Source: Candidatus Scalindua sp. (GTDB lineage Bacteria; Planctomycetota; Brocadiia; Brocadiales; Scalinduaceae). From it: DNA of 34,063 nt. The stretch lies in contig JANLHC010000184.1 in assembly GCA_024654465.1 (NCBI GenBank), positions 1 through 34,063 of the forward strand. Direction: 5' to 3'. The notes beneath the pieces were generated by a model, which had not been told where the DNA came from, did not search any database, and was given only the letters and a program-made list of their open reading frames with translations. Below, piece after piece: positions 1 through 8,866 of the stretch; within the stretch, counting starts at the first letter, position 1, and each line of letters begins with the position of its first letter. Both the position numbers and the translations under genes were made by a program.

Positions 1-2
1 AT

Positions 3-2243
3 GGTTATGTCCTGGTAGTTATTATCGGCGTATTGACAATCCTTTCACTGATGACGATTACGTTCGCCACATTGTCACGAATAGAAACCAGGGCCACGAG
101 AAATTACACCGACAGTGTAAAATGTGAGAAGATCGCGAAGGCCGGACTGGAACACGCGATATATGTACTACGACTGGATAAGTTTGGAACTGATACAACT
201 GCATATGACAGCGATCCTCCAGATTTTTATGATGAAAACTACGACTGGTCAGGTGAGACGTGGATGCCAGGTGGTGGAGATTTTTCTGGTACTGATTATG
301 ATAATGACGGCGACACTACAAACGATTCTCAATGGATATACTTCCCGGCATCCGCTTCAACCGCAGACATAAGGCTTCCCGGCAATCTCAGGGCAAGGTA
401 CGCCGTACTGATAACCGATGATAGAGAGGCAAGGGTTAACATAAACGTAACCGGAAACAAAGCTGGTGGTGGCTCACACACTTCTAACGAAGGCTGGTCT
501 ACATTTGAAATTGATCTATCCGATTTAATCGAACGAGAAGTAGGCAATGGGACCACCATTGCAAATCTTATTATTGGCGCAAGACACGGAACTGACATAC
601 TTCCGGGTACCACTGGAAACGATGATCCTGGAAAAATTCCTGATCCTCAAAATGACGGGATTGACAATGACGGAGATTCAATTGTTGACGAAGTATTAGA
701 AGATACAGATGAACCGAATGAATTCAACTCAATTTTTCCGCATGGTGATGATTTCCCTTTTGGAATTCTTTCAGAGGCGGAAATCATGGGTACCTCATCA
801 TACGAGAGCAAGCTGGAAGAACAATTCACTACGGGAGGGATCTCTCCAGAAGATCAGGGTGCTTTTAAAGGCTATTTAACTACCTATTCTACCGATACAA
901 TACTCTGCCCACCCTATCTACTGGATAGTGGTACATCTACGACCAAGTTAAATATCAATACACTGGTAAATAATGAAGGTTCGTACACTGGCGGCTATTA
1001 TGATTCTGACATAAAGGTAAAGATGCTCATAGATGTCTTGACTGCGGGAGGAGTACCGGATGTCGAACGTCAGCAAATGGCGGTCAACATAAAGGACTTT
1101 ATTGATTCTGATGGCACTTCAACGACATATTTAGATGTTTCTTCAGGTTTTACATACTATGGTGTCGACAAAGGAACTCCATACATAAATGAAGTAGAGG
1201 CACAGCCGTCAGGCAGTAATCCTAAATTTATCGAATTATATAACCCATACGATGAAAATCTGCCGACAACAGGCGGCTGGACGATTAGGTTAGATGCAGG
1301 TACAACTATTATTGCACTTCCTGCTGCTTCCGTTCCAGCTGGCGGTTACTATGTTATAGGAGATTCCGCTGCTGCAGGAGTAGACCAAGTTGAGCCCACT
1401 ATCACCAACCTTGATTCCGGCGGTGAAGAATTAAGATTAAGGGATAATAACGGTATTGATGTGCAGGTTACAGGCTATGGAAGTGCAGGTGATAATGATA
1501 CCAGATCGTTAAATGACCCAAGGCCAATACCTTTAACTACTGGAGATCCACTCGACCCATGGAGTTGGGCAACAACAGGAAATTCCATGGGCTTGCCGAA
1601 TGACAATCTCCCGGCTGTCGATAATGATGATGGTTGGGATGGAGCTACATACCCTTCCAGCTTTTTTATAGCAAACAGGAGATTTTCTAACAAAGGGTAC
1701 TTAGGCTTCATTCATCGAGGACGTCAGTGGTCAAGCTTTAAGGTTGATGACACTATCGCATACCCGAATGTACTACAGTACTTCACCGTCTCAGACCCGT
1801 CTATGGATGGTATTGATAATGATGGAGACGGTAGTACGGATTCTGCCGATACAGGTTCTCAGTCAGGCGATCTTGACGGTCCTGAGTACCGCATTCCCGG
1901 TTTGATTAATGTCAATACAGCTCCCTCTGAGGTATTACAGTCATTACCAAACATAGGTACTAGTGAAGCAAGTGCAATTATCGGAGCTCGAACATTTACA
2001 AGCATAGGAGAAGTAGCAAATGTTTTTACTGGTATTCCAGGGAATAAATGGAATAGGGAAAAACTGTTCCGTTCAATCTCAAACCTTATCACGACACGTT
2101 CAAATGTCTTCACGGTCTATGTCACGGCGCAGATAACGGATGAAGCAATGTCAAATGTATTTGCGGAAAAAAGACTCATTGCAATCGTCGACCGTTCCGT
2201 CGACCCGATCAAGGTGAGATATTTCAGGTGGCTTGTGAAATAA
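3..2243 (+). CDS. GspK-like minor pseudopilin with lamin-tail-like domain (5' end outside window)
   Basis: The frame is open from the window edge, so the start lies upstream; about 746 codons are visible. It opens with GYVLVVIIGVLTILSLMTI followed by a charged RIETR segment. This is the class III prepilin pattern: a Gly before the cleavage site, a long hydrophobic helix, and no Glu at mature position 5, an absence typical of GspK, the tip pseudopilin of type II secretion. Near the C-terminus INVNTAPSEVLQSLP (about residue 635) leads into a helix-hairpin-helix-like stretch, also typical of GspK. A segment at about 390-490 (INEVEA, FIELYNP, GGYYVIGD) resembles a lamin-tail domain. Two Asp-rich loops (NDGIDNDGD near 217, MDGIDNDGDGSTD near 601) look like calcium sites. 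The usual GspK is about 300-350 residues, so this is more than double. It would sit in the inner membrane/periplasm. Which secretion or pilus system it serves cannot be told here. Confidence 0.75.
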   Translation, partial: GYVLVVIIGVLTILSLMTITFATLSRIETRATRNYTDSVKCEKIAKAGLEHAIYVLRLDKFGTDTTAYDSDPPDFYDENYDWSGETWMPGGGDFSGTDYDNDGDTTNDSQWIYFPASASTADIRLPGNLRARYAVLITDDREARVNINVTGNKAGGGSHTSNEGWSTFEIDLSDLIEREVGNGTTIANLIIGARHGTDILPGTTGNDDPGKIPDPQNDGIDNDGDSIVDEVLEDTDEPNEFNSIFPHGDDFPFGILSEAEIMGTSSYESKLEEQFTTGGISPEDQGAFKGYLTTYSTDTILCPPYLLDSGTSTTKLNINTLVNNEGSYTGGYYDSDIKVKMLIDVLTAGGVPDVERQQMAVNIKDFIDSDGTSTTYLDVSSGFTYYGVDKGTPYINEVEAQPSGSNPKFIELYNPYDENLPTTGGWTIRLDAGTTIIALPAASVPAGGYYVIGDSAAAGVDQVEPTITNLDSGGEELRLRDNNGIDVQVTGYGSAGDNDTRSLNDPRPIPLTTGDPLDPWSWATTGNSMGLPNDNLPAVDNDDGWDGATYPSSFFIANRRFSNKGYLGFIHRGRQWSSFKVDDTIAYPNVLQYFTVSDPSMDGIDNDGDGSTDSADTGSQSGDLDGPEYRIPGLINVNTAPSEVLQSLPNIGTSEASAIIGARTFTSIGEVANVFTGIPGNKWNREKLFRSISNLITTRSNVFTVYVTAQITDEAMSNVFAEKRLIAIVDRSVDPIKVRYFRWLVK

Positions 2244-2284
2244 TAAGGTGAGTGATGAGGATAGACGACAGTGCGCTTTTGGCT

Positions 2285-2334
2285 GGTTCAGGCTTGCCAG
2301 CCCGACACGTCGTTCTGACGGGCAGGCTGAAACC
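2285..2334. repeat. GC-rich imperfect inverted repeat between convergent genes
   Basis: GGTTCAGGCTTGCCAGCCCG faces CGGGCAGGCTGAAACC across a short centre, giving an imperfect stem in an AT-rich spacer between the convergent pseudopilin gene and tatA. It is followed by GGAATGACAG, close to the GGAATGACG found inside the repeat at 32269-32360. No T-run follows, so an interspersed palindromic repeat is likelier than a dedicated terminator. Confidence 0.5.
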
Positions 2335-2390
2335 ACAGGAATGACAGATAATATGGCAAGTTGGTTGTTCTTTATTTAAACAAATAACAA

Positions 2391-2618
2391 TCATTTTACG
2401 TTAACATCTTCCTTGTCAATATTCTTAATATCTTCCTTCACCTCATCAACCCCATCATTGACGCCCTTTAAACCCTTTTTAAATTCCACAAATCCTTTTC
2501 CAATGGACCTCATAGTGCCAGGAAGCCTTTTTCCAAATATTAACAAAGCAACAACCAGAATAATAATCCACTCAAAACCACCCGGAATACCAAACCACCC
2601 AATTGGAATACTAAACAT
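2391..2618 (-). CDS. tatA: Twin-arginine translocase subunit TatA/E
   Basis: A 75-residue protein of the TatA/TatE family, which oligomerises in the inner membrane to move folded Tat substrates. One N-terminal membrane helix (WIIILVVALLIF, residues about 17-28) is followed by the signature FGKRLPG (28-34), then an amphipathic helix with a Lys/Glu-rich tail ending DKEDVNVK. The start is well supported: GGAGGTGA, a full anti-16S match, lies 6 nt upstream of ATG. The membrane segment begins after FGIPGGFEW rather than at the very N-terminus, which is common in TatA. No tatC is adjacent, so the other subunits are encoded elsewhere. Assignment to TatA rather than TatB rests on the short length. 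Confidence 0.93.
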   Translation of the reverse strand: MFSIPIGWFGIPGGFEWIIILVVALLIFGKRLPGTMRSIGKGFVEFKKGLKGVNDGVDEVKEDIKNIDKEDVNVK

Positions 2619-2663
2619 TTTAAATCACCTCCAATTTGTACTTCAAAATTAATAACAGATGCA

Positions 2664-2692
2664 AACTTAATCTATTTCCTACAGCATGTCAA
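2664..2692 (-). promoter_or_regulatory. Candidate sigma-70 promoter of tatA
   Basis: Reading the minus strand: TTGACA (2692-2687), a 17-nt spacer, then TAAGTT (2669-2664), about 45 nt before the tatA start. The -35 box is perfect but the -10 is poor (3 of 6), so this is tentative. Confidence 0.35.
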
Positions 2693-2866
2693 ACTATTTT
2701 AGTAGAAGTGTAAGTAGATTAAGAGGTTATGAAACAAGATACGGACATAAAGAAGTTTAGATTTATGACTGGTAATATTATAAAGACGTGAAGATCTATT
2801 GAAATAAGAACAGAAGTTTATTTTATGGAAGAAGCCGGGAGGTGCTGTAGAAAGCTGATTTGGGTC

Positions 2867-3838
2867 TCACCTATCTCGCTTAACTACGTAATCACCTAAT
2901 TCCAAGAGTGCGGTTTTATAAACTGAATCCGGAATGATGGATAGTTCATCCTGCGCATCCTTTACCAGTTGCCTTGCGGTTTCGTATGCGTAGTCTACAG
3001 CATCATGTTCTGCAAGCAGGTCAGCTATTGCAGCTTTTGAGTCTTTACTATTGTTCTGGAAGATAAGTTCAAGTGTACTTTCTCTGCGATCTGTCGGGAG
3101 TTTATCAACCAGCCTGATAAATGGCAGTGTCAGTTTGCCAATCTGGGCGTCTAAGTTCATTGGTTTTCCCATTTTCTCCTCTGAACCCACAACATCCAGA
3201 CAGTCGTCTATTATCTGGAATGCCATTCCGATCTTTGAACCATAATTGGTAAGTACCTCGATCTGCTTCTTATTTGCCCCGGCAGAGATTGCTCCTAATT
3301 TACAACTGGCAGCGCAAAGAGAAGCCGTTTTGCGTTCTATAATACTCAGATATTCAGATTCTGTAACTTCGGCATCATAGCATCTTAAGAGCTGGACCAT
3401 TTCACCTTCACACAGGATATTAATGGTCTGGGACATTATGAGCGTTGCCATTTGGGAATCGAGAGCGGAAAGTATGGTATAGGCCCGTGAAAAAAGATAA
3501 TCACCAAACAAAATGGAAATCTTGCTCCCCCATTTTGTATTCATCGTCTCGATGTGCCTTCTTACCACTGCTTCATCAATAATGTCATCGTGTACAAGGG
3601 TTGCCGTATGTATAAGCTCCACAACTACTGCTAAATCAATATGTTGCGGGATTAAACCGCCTGAACATTGACCTGACAGTAAAAGCAGTGCCGGACGCAA
3701 TCTTTTACCCTGTATCTTGCTGATATGGAATACTAAATCCGAAAGGCGCTTGTCCGCCGGAGACAAATCACTGTAAATTCGCTCCTCTACCTCGCGCATT
3801 TGATCTTTTAAAGGTGCTAAAATAGCATCCGTACTCAT
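2867..3838 (-). CDS. ispB: Long-chain (E)-polyprenyl diphosphate synthase, octaprenyl-type
   Basis: A 323-residue all-alpha trans-prenyltransferase. It extends farnesyl diphosphate with isopentenyl diphosphate to make the side chain of a respiratory quinone. Visible motifs: GKRLRP (44-49); the first Asp-rich motif DDIID (84-88); FQIIDDCLD with the second motif DDCLD (211-215); and GKLTLPF near 234-240. The fifth residue before the first motif is Ala79. A small residue there allows long products, as in E. coli IspB, so a C35-C45 product is expected rather than C15 or C20. Exact length cannot be read from sequence. AGGAG lies 10 nt upstream of the ATG. The gene stands alone, with its own promoter candidate upstream. 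The neighbouring tatA is in the same direction but 248 nt downstream, so they are probably separate units. Confidence 0.93.
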   Translation of the reverse strand: MSTDAILAPLKDQMREVEERIYSDLSPADKRLSDLVFHISKIQGKRLRPALLLLSGQCSGGLIPQHIDLAVVVELIHTATLVHDDIIDEAVVRRHIETMNTKWGSKISILFGDYLFSRAYTILSALDSQMATLIMSQTINILCEGEMVQLLRCYDAEVTESEYLSIIERKTASLCAASCKLGAISAGANKKQIEVLTNYGSKIGMAFQIIDDCLDVVGSEEKMGKPMNLDAQIGKLTLPFIRLVDKLPTDRRESTLELIFQNNSKDSKAAIADLLAEHDAVDYAYETARQLVKDAQDELSIIPDSVYKTALLELGDYVVKRDR

Positions 3839-3895
3839 CTAATTTAAGACTCCTAACTTTTTCTCTATCCGAGTTAATTTATAAAAGGGCTGGAT

Positions 3896-3924
3896 ATGTT
3901 ATCAAGAACCCAAAAAAATGTCAA
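3896..3924 (-). promoter_or_regulatory. Promoter of ispB
   Basis: Minus strand: TTGACA (3924-3919), 17-nt spacer, TAACAT (3901-3896), about 58 nt before the ispB ATG. The -35 is perfect, the -10 matches 4 of 6, and the spacing is ideal. Confidence 0.6.
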
Positions 3925-3977
3925 TTATGTTTTATTTCATTATTTCACTTACTATTTGTATCAAAAATCTCCTAAGT

Positions 3978-4679
<702 letters not shown>

Positions 4680-4706
4680 TCAGTCTTTCATACTGCTGAA
4701 TCCTTA

Positions 4707-5507
4707 TTAATTTCCTAAAATCAGCTTATCGCCTTTTTTTAATTTTAGGACATCTCCGGCGCTACCCAGATTCACTGATATTTCCAGATAACCAGAGCTC
4801 CCAAATATTGCCAACGCCTCGTTATCTCCAACATCTGTATACGCACTACAGATACCGTTAATCCTCCTCCTACCCATAGTTATTGGCACTCTTTCCGTCT
4901 CAACCTTCATCCTGTCAATAACTTCCTTATTAACATTAGTAATAAGATTACCAAAACTATCCACATATATAATTTCGGCAGTTAACTTCCCGTCGGGAGA
5001 AAGAATAGGTTTTGGCAAATCAATTTTATTTATCTTGTCAATTTTTTCACCAAACTCCTTACGGTTAACCCCTTTGGATAGATGTGCGGCTACAGGCGCA
5101 AAGACATCACGTCCATGGAATGTATTACTGAGTTTCGGCAAGAATAACTTACCGTTAGTGACTTCTCTGATCGACGCAGACTCCTCCTGTGCAATAACAA
5201 ACGAGAGCACTCCATTATCAGGTGCAAGGAACATATAATTCTCAGTTTTTAAACAAAGAATTTTTCTCGCACTCCCTACTCCCGGGTCAACGACAACCAC
5301 GTGGATCGTCCCCTTTGGGAAATAAGCATATGAGCTGTTAAGGACATAAGCCGCTTGAAATACATTCTGAGGCTCTATGTTATTACTAATGTCAATCACA
5401 TTTGCGGATGGGTTGATATTGGCAATTACACCCTTCATCACACCCGCATATCCATCTTGTAAACCAAAATCGGTAATTAATGCTATTACAGATTGTTTTT
5501 TAAGCAT
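4707..5507 (-). CDS. S-adenosyl-L-methionine hydroxide adenosyltransferase (DUF62 family)
   Basis: A 266-residue protein of the SAM hydroxide adenosyltransferase/fluorinase fold. Characterised prokaryotic members hydrolyse SAM to adenosine and methionine. Visible motifs: ALITDFGLQDGYAGVMKG (residues about 9-26), VVVDPGVGS (about 71-79), FLAPDNGVLS (about 93-102) and FHGRDVFAPVAAHLS (about 129-143). These are the N-terminal domain that binds SAM. The rest forms the C-terminal beta-barrel domain. GAGGA upstream supports the ATG. It heads a likely two-gene unit with bioD. A weak promoter candidate (TTGCAT, 17 nt, TAAAAT) lies at 5618-5590 on the minus strand. The fluorinase/chlorinase insert is not evident, so a halogenase role is unlikely. 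The physiological role of SAM hydrolysis is unclear in this family. Confidence 0.88.
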   Translation of the reverse strand: MLKKQSVIALITDFGLQDGYAGVMKGVIANINPSANVIDISNNIEPQNVFQAAYVLNSSYAYFPKGTIHVVVVDPGVGSARKILCLKTENYMFLAPDNGVLSFVIAQEESASIREVTNGKLFLPKLSNTFHGRDVFAPVAAHLSKGVNRKEFGEKIDKINKIDLPKPILSPDGKLTAEIIYVDSFGNLITNVNKEVIDRMKVETERVPITMGRRRINGICSAYTDVGDNEALAIFGSSGYLEISVNLGSAGDVLKLKKGDKLILGN

Positions 5508-5685
5508 ACATAAATCCTCAAAATAATTTTTCAGTTATTCTATAAATGTATCTACCTGTCATGCCATATCGACCGCTATTTAAAATCTCATTTTACTGTA
5601 TCCACCGTCTTAATGCAATCTTCTATAACTACCTGCGTTTTCCATCAGAAAGAAGGTTATAAAAAATATATAACGGAACCATGTT

Positions 5686-6780
5686 CTATCCAAAACCGCC
5701 AACAATAGGAATCTCAGTATTACAGTTTGTACACATTCCATCCCTTATTTCAAATGTTCTAATACTGAAACCAGCCCTTTCAATCAGCATTTTCCCACAG
5801 CGATGGCAATACGTATTTTCCCACTCGTGTCCGGGAACATTTCCTATATAAACATATTTGAGACCTTCTTCAATTCCTATCTCCCTGGCTGATTCTAACG
5901 TGGAAACCGGTGTAGACGGTACGTGTGACAACTCAAGATATGGATGAAATCTGCTCACATGCCATGGTGTCTCGTCCCCAAGATTTTTCACAATCCATCC
6001 GGCAATGTCGTGTAACTCTTCAATGCCATCATTATAACCGGGTACGACATTGGTTATAATTTCCACGTGCATATCCCATTTTGATTTTGCCCTGACTGTT
6101 GCGTCTAAAATCGGCCTTACACTCTTTATACCGGTAACGTCTCTATAGAAACAATGCCTGGAATCCTGCAATTCATCACTTACCTTAATATCAGTCCCTG
6201 ATGAATTTTTTGCCGTGTAACTGTCAAGACCTTTAATGTCAACTCTGTAAGCATCTAAAAACGGCCCGATTGCATCTAATGCGTCCGGTTCTATATAACC
6301 GTTTGTCACAAAAACTGTGTATAGCCCTTTTTCCTTCGCTAATTTTGCGCCGTCAATTGCATACTCAAGCCAGATTGTCGGCTCGTTGTAAGTCCATGAA
6401 ATTCCTTTACATCCGTTTTCCACAGAACGATGTACCAGTTCTTCCGGAGAAATATAGGATGTATCTCTGTCACTATTATCAATACGTGAATGAGCTATTT
6501 GCCAATTTTGACAATGGCCACATCGCATATTGCATCCAAGAGAACCAATCGAAAAAGTGTGGCTACCTGGGAAAAAATGGTATAAGGGCTTCTTTTCAAT
6601 CGCATCAACACATGCCGATGAAACCCTCCCATAAATCATCGAGAAAAGCTTACCATCTATATTTTTCCTGACCCCACAGTAACCCAGTTTACCATCGGCT
6701 ATAACACATCTATGCGGGCACAAATGACAACTAACCTTCTTGCCCTCTTCTGCTTGATAAAACAGCGCTTCATGTCTCAT
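5686..6780 (-). CDS. AmmeMemoRadiSam system radical SAM enzyme
   Basis: A 364-residue radical SAM protein related to pyruvate formate-lyase activases. The [4Fe-4S] motif is C83-NMR-C87-GH-C90 (CxxxCxxC). An N-terminal cluster of Cys18, Cys21, Cys25 and Cys35 (CHLCPHRC, GYCGVR) precedes it, and a C-terminal zinc-knuckle-like set (YCHRCGK at 325/328, CTNC at 350/353) closes it. This architecture matches the radical SAM member of the AMMECR1-MEMO1-radical SAM trio. No AMMECR1- or MEMO-like gene is in the window, and I cannot state the reaction. It is the last gene of a minus-strand run nadE, 57-codon ORF, this gene (26-nt gap). No clear ribosome-binding site precedes the ATG. Confidence 0.87.
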   Translation of the reverse strand: MRHEALFYQAEEGKKVSCHLCPHRCVIADGKLGYCGVRKNIDGKLFSMIYGRVSSACVDAIEKKPLYHFFPGSHTFSIGSLGCNMRCGHCQNWQIAHSRIDNSDRDTSYISPEELVHRSVENGCKGISWTYNEPTIWLEYAIDGAKLAKEKGLYTVFVTNGYIEPDALDAIGPFLDAYRVDIKGLDSYTAKNSSGTDIKVSDELQDSRHCFYRDVTGIKSVRPILDATVRAKSKWDMHVEIITNVVPGYNDGIEELHDIAGWIVKNLGDETPWHVSRFHPYLELSHVPSTPVSTLESAREIGIEEGLKYVYIGNVPGHEWENTYCHRCGKMLIERAGFSIRTFEIRDGMCTNCNTEIPIVGGFG

Positions 6781-6806
6781 ACTGTTGTTATTGTTTCAAT
6801 ATAGGT

Positions 6807-6980
6807 TCAACAAATGTGCCGCAGGGGTTTTGGCCCTGGCTCAGATGATACCCTTCCATAATCATCTTCCAGACGTATGATATCATCTTCACCAAAATAC
6901 TCGCCCTGTTGTATCTCTATAAACGTCAAAATCTCATCGTAATAGGACTGATCTATCCCATTTTCTTTAACCTTAAACAC
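6807..6980 (-). CDS. Small hypothetical protein (57 aa) between nadE and the radical SAM gene
   Basis: A short reading frame starting with GTG at 6980, preceded by TGAGGA with a 6-nt gap before the start codon. It ends at TGA 6807-6809. The product begins MFKVKENGIDQSYYDEI, is rich in Asp/Glu, and ends PGPKPLRHIC with a penultimate-isoleucine single Cys. No membrane segment or signal peptide is visible. It fits exactly into the space between nadE (stop at 7001, 20 nt upstream) and the radical SAM gene (start at 6780, 26 nt downstream), all on one strand, which looks like an operon. I do not recognise the family. It could be a small partner protein or a chance frame, but the start site, tight spacing and protein-like composition favour a real gene. 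Confidence 0.6.
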   Translation of the reverse strand: MFKVKENGIDQSYYDEILTFIEIQQGEYFGEDDIIRLEDDYGRVSSEPGPKPLRHIC

Positions 6981-7000
6981 GCCTATTCCTCAACATATTA

Positions 7001-8677
7001 CTATCTTATGTATCGTTGTGCAAGAGGCATCCTCCTGCCTGTCCCAAACGCTTTTGTCGTAACCTTGAGCCCCGGAGCCGCCTGCTTTCTCTTATACTCA
7101 TTTCTATCAACCTTGCTGATAATATCTTTAACAAGCGACTCATCATAACCCATTCCTACGATATCACCGACATCCTTTGATTCCTCGACATAGGCCCTAA
7201 GTATTCCATCCAGGACATCGTACGGAGGCAATGAGTCCAGATCTTCTTGATTCGGCCGTAATTCTGCTGACGGAGGTTTTTCGATAGTTTCAGTAGGAAT
7301 AATTTCTTTTCTTCGGTTAATGTATTCCGCCAGGTCATATACCATGGTCTTGGGAATATCGGATATGACTGCCAGTCCGCCGCACATATCACCATATAGA
7401 GTACAATAGCCAACTGCAAGTTCTGATTTATTGCCGGTTGTCAGAACAAAATATCCGTGTTTATTTGAGATGGCCATCAGGATCTTACCCCTTATCCTTG
7501 CCTGAAGATTTTCTTCTGTAACATCAAATGGAAGCCCTGCAAAAATGCCGCTCAAGGTCTTTGTATACGCATTGTAAACAGACTTTATCGGTATTAACTC
7601 ACAGTTGATTCCAAGCCGTTTGGCCAGCACTCTGGAGTCTTCTACACTACCTTTAGATGAAAAGCTTGAAGGCATTGTAACACCGAGCACCTTGTCCCTG
7701 CCAAGAGCTTTAACTGCGATTACGGCTGTAACGGCAGAATCTATTCCACCACTGAGGCCAATTACTGCTTTTTTGAATCCACATTTTTTGACATAGTCCC
7801 GCGTACCCAGAACTAAGGCTTTATAGACCGATTCAATATCACCCTCACCTGACGCGTATCGAGTCTCTTTTTTGACCGGCCTTGATTTACTCTCCCCTGC
7901 GGTTAAGTCTGAACCCTTGAACTCAACCATGAGTAAATCTTCTTCAAATCCTGAAGCCCGGTCTACGACAATCCCCTTTTTATTAATTACCAGGCTGTTT
8001 CCATCAAATACCAGATCGTCATTCCCTCCAATCTGGTTCACAAAGATAATTGGCACATTGTTCCTCTTTGCGTGACCCGTCAACATCTTCAGCCGTACAT
8101 CCTGCTTACCAATAGTAAAAGGTGACGCTGAAATATTTATAATTATCTCCGCACCCTGCCTCACCATACATCCAACAGGATCTTTGTGATGGATCTTTCC
8201 CGGCCAGACTACATCTGCCCCCCAGGCATCCTCACAAATCGAAATACCAAATTTCCTGCCTGATATCTTTGCTATTGAAATATCATGCGTCGGCTCAAAG
8301 TACCTATCCTCGTCAAATACGTCATAGGTAGGAAGCAACGATTTATAATGCCTGGAAACAATTTCCCTCTCTTTTATGTATGCCGCTGCGTTATATAAAG
8401 CTTTGCCACGTTGTGCTACATTTCTGTCAACAAAACCTACAATAGCGGAAATACCTGTAACACTATTCTTTACATCTTCCAGCGCTTTTAGATTACTATC
8501 TACAAATCCGGAAAGTTCCAGCAAATCCTTCGGCGGATAACCCACAACGCTCATCTCCGGAAATATAACCAGATCAGCCCCCTTCTTCCTGGCTGCATTT
8601 ATAGACTTACAGATCTTTCCTGCATTTTGCTTAAATGCACCTACGGTTGGATTTATTTGAGCCAGACATATCTTCAT
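7001..8677 (-). CDS. nadE: Glutamine-dependent NAD+ synthetase
   Basis: A 558-residue two-domain enzyme that amidates nicotinic acid adenine dinucleotide to NAD+, the last step of NAD synthesis, using glutamine and ATP. The N-terminal nitrilase-type glutaminase has its catalytic triad Glu41 (FPEMS), Lys112 (HYKSLLPTYD) and Cys148 (ISICEDAW). The C-terminal synthetase domain has the ATP-pyrophosphatase loop SGGIDS (309-314) and TTGNKSELAVGY. Length is normal for the bacterial glutamine-dependent form. It is first in the run with the 57-aa ORF and the radical SAM gene. It diverges from cysH. Together with nadB at 15.2 kb it covers the first and last steps of de novo NAD synthesis; nadA and nadC are not here. 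Confidence 0.95.
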   Translation of the reverse strand: MKICLAQINPTVGAFKQNAGKICKSINAARKKGADLVIFPEMSVVGYPPKDLLELSGFVDSNLKALEDVKNSVTGISAIVGFVDRNVAQRGKALYNAAAYIKEREIVSRHYKSLLPTYDVFDEDRYFEPTHDISIAKISGRKFGISICEDAWGADVVWPGKIHHKDPVGCMVRQGAEIIINISASPFTIGKQDVRLKMLTGHAKRNNVPIIFVNQIGGNDDLVFDGNSLVINKKGIVVDRASGFEEDLLMVEFKGSDLTAGESKSRPVKKETRYASGEGDIESVYKALVLGTRDYVKKCGFKKAVIGLSGGIDSAVTAVIAVKALGRDKVLGVTMPSSFSSKGSVEDSRVLAKRLGINCELIPIKSVYNAYTKTLSGIFAGLPFDVTEENLQARIRGKILMAISNKHGYFVLTTGNKSELAVGYCTLYGDMCGGLAVISDIPKTMVYDLAEYINRRKEIIPTETIEKPPSAELRPNQEDLDSLPPYDVLDGILRAYVEESKDVGDIVGMGYDESLVKDIISKVDRNEYKRKQAAPGLKVTTKAFGTGRRMPLAQRYIR

Positions 8678-8693
8678 AAATTGGTTCCCGCAT

Positions 8694-8721
8694 ATTTTAG
8701 AATAAAGATAAACACAGACAA
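8694..8721 (-). promoter_or_regulatory. Candidate promoter of nadE
   Basis: Minus strand: TTGTCT (8721-8716), 16-nt spacer, TAAAAT (8699-8694), close to the nadE ATG at 8677. The -10 matches 5 of 6 and the -35 4 of 6. Confidence 0.35.
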
Positions 8722-8866
8722 TTATTTTCCAGCGTTTTCAAGTACTTTGTATTTGCCAGCATAAAATGTCATAACTTATCAAAAACACATAATTTATAAG
8801 CATTTAATAGTACAATTCGGTATATAAATCAATAAAATTTGGCAATTATTGTATAAACTTGATATT

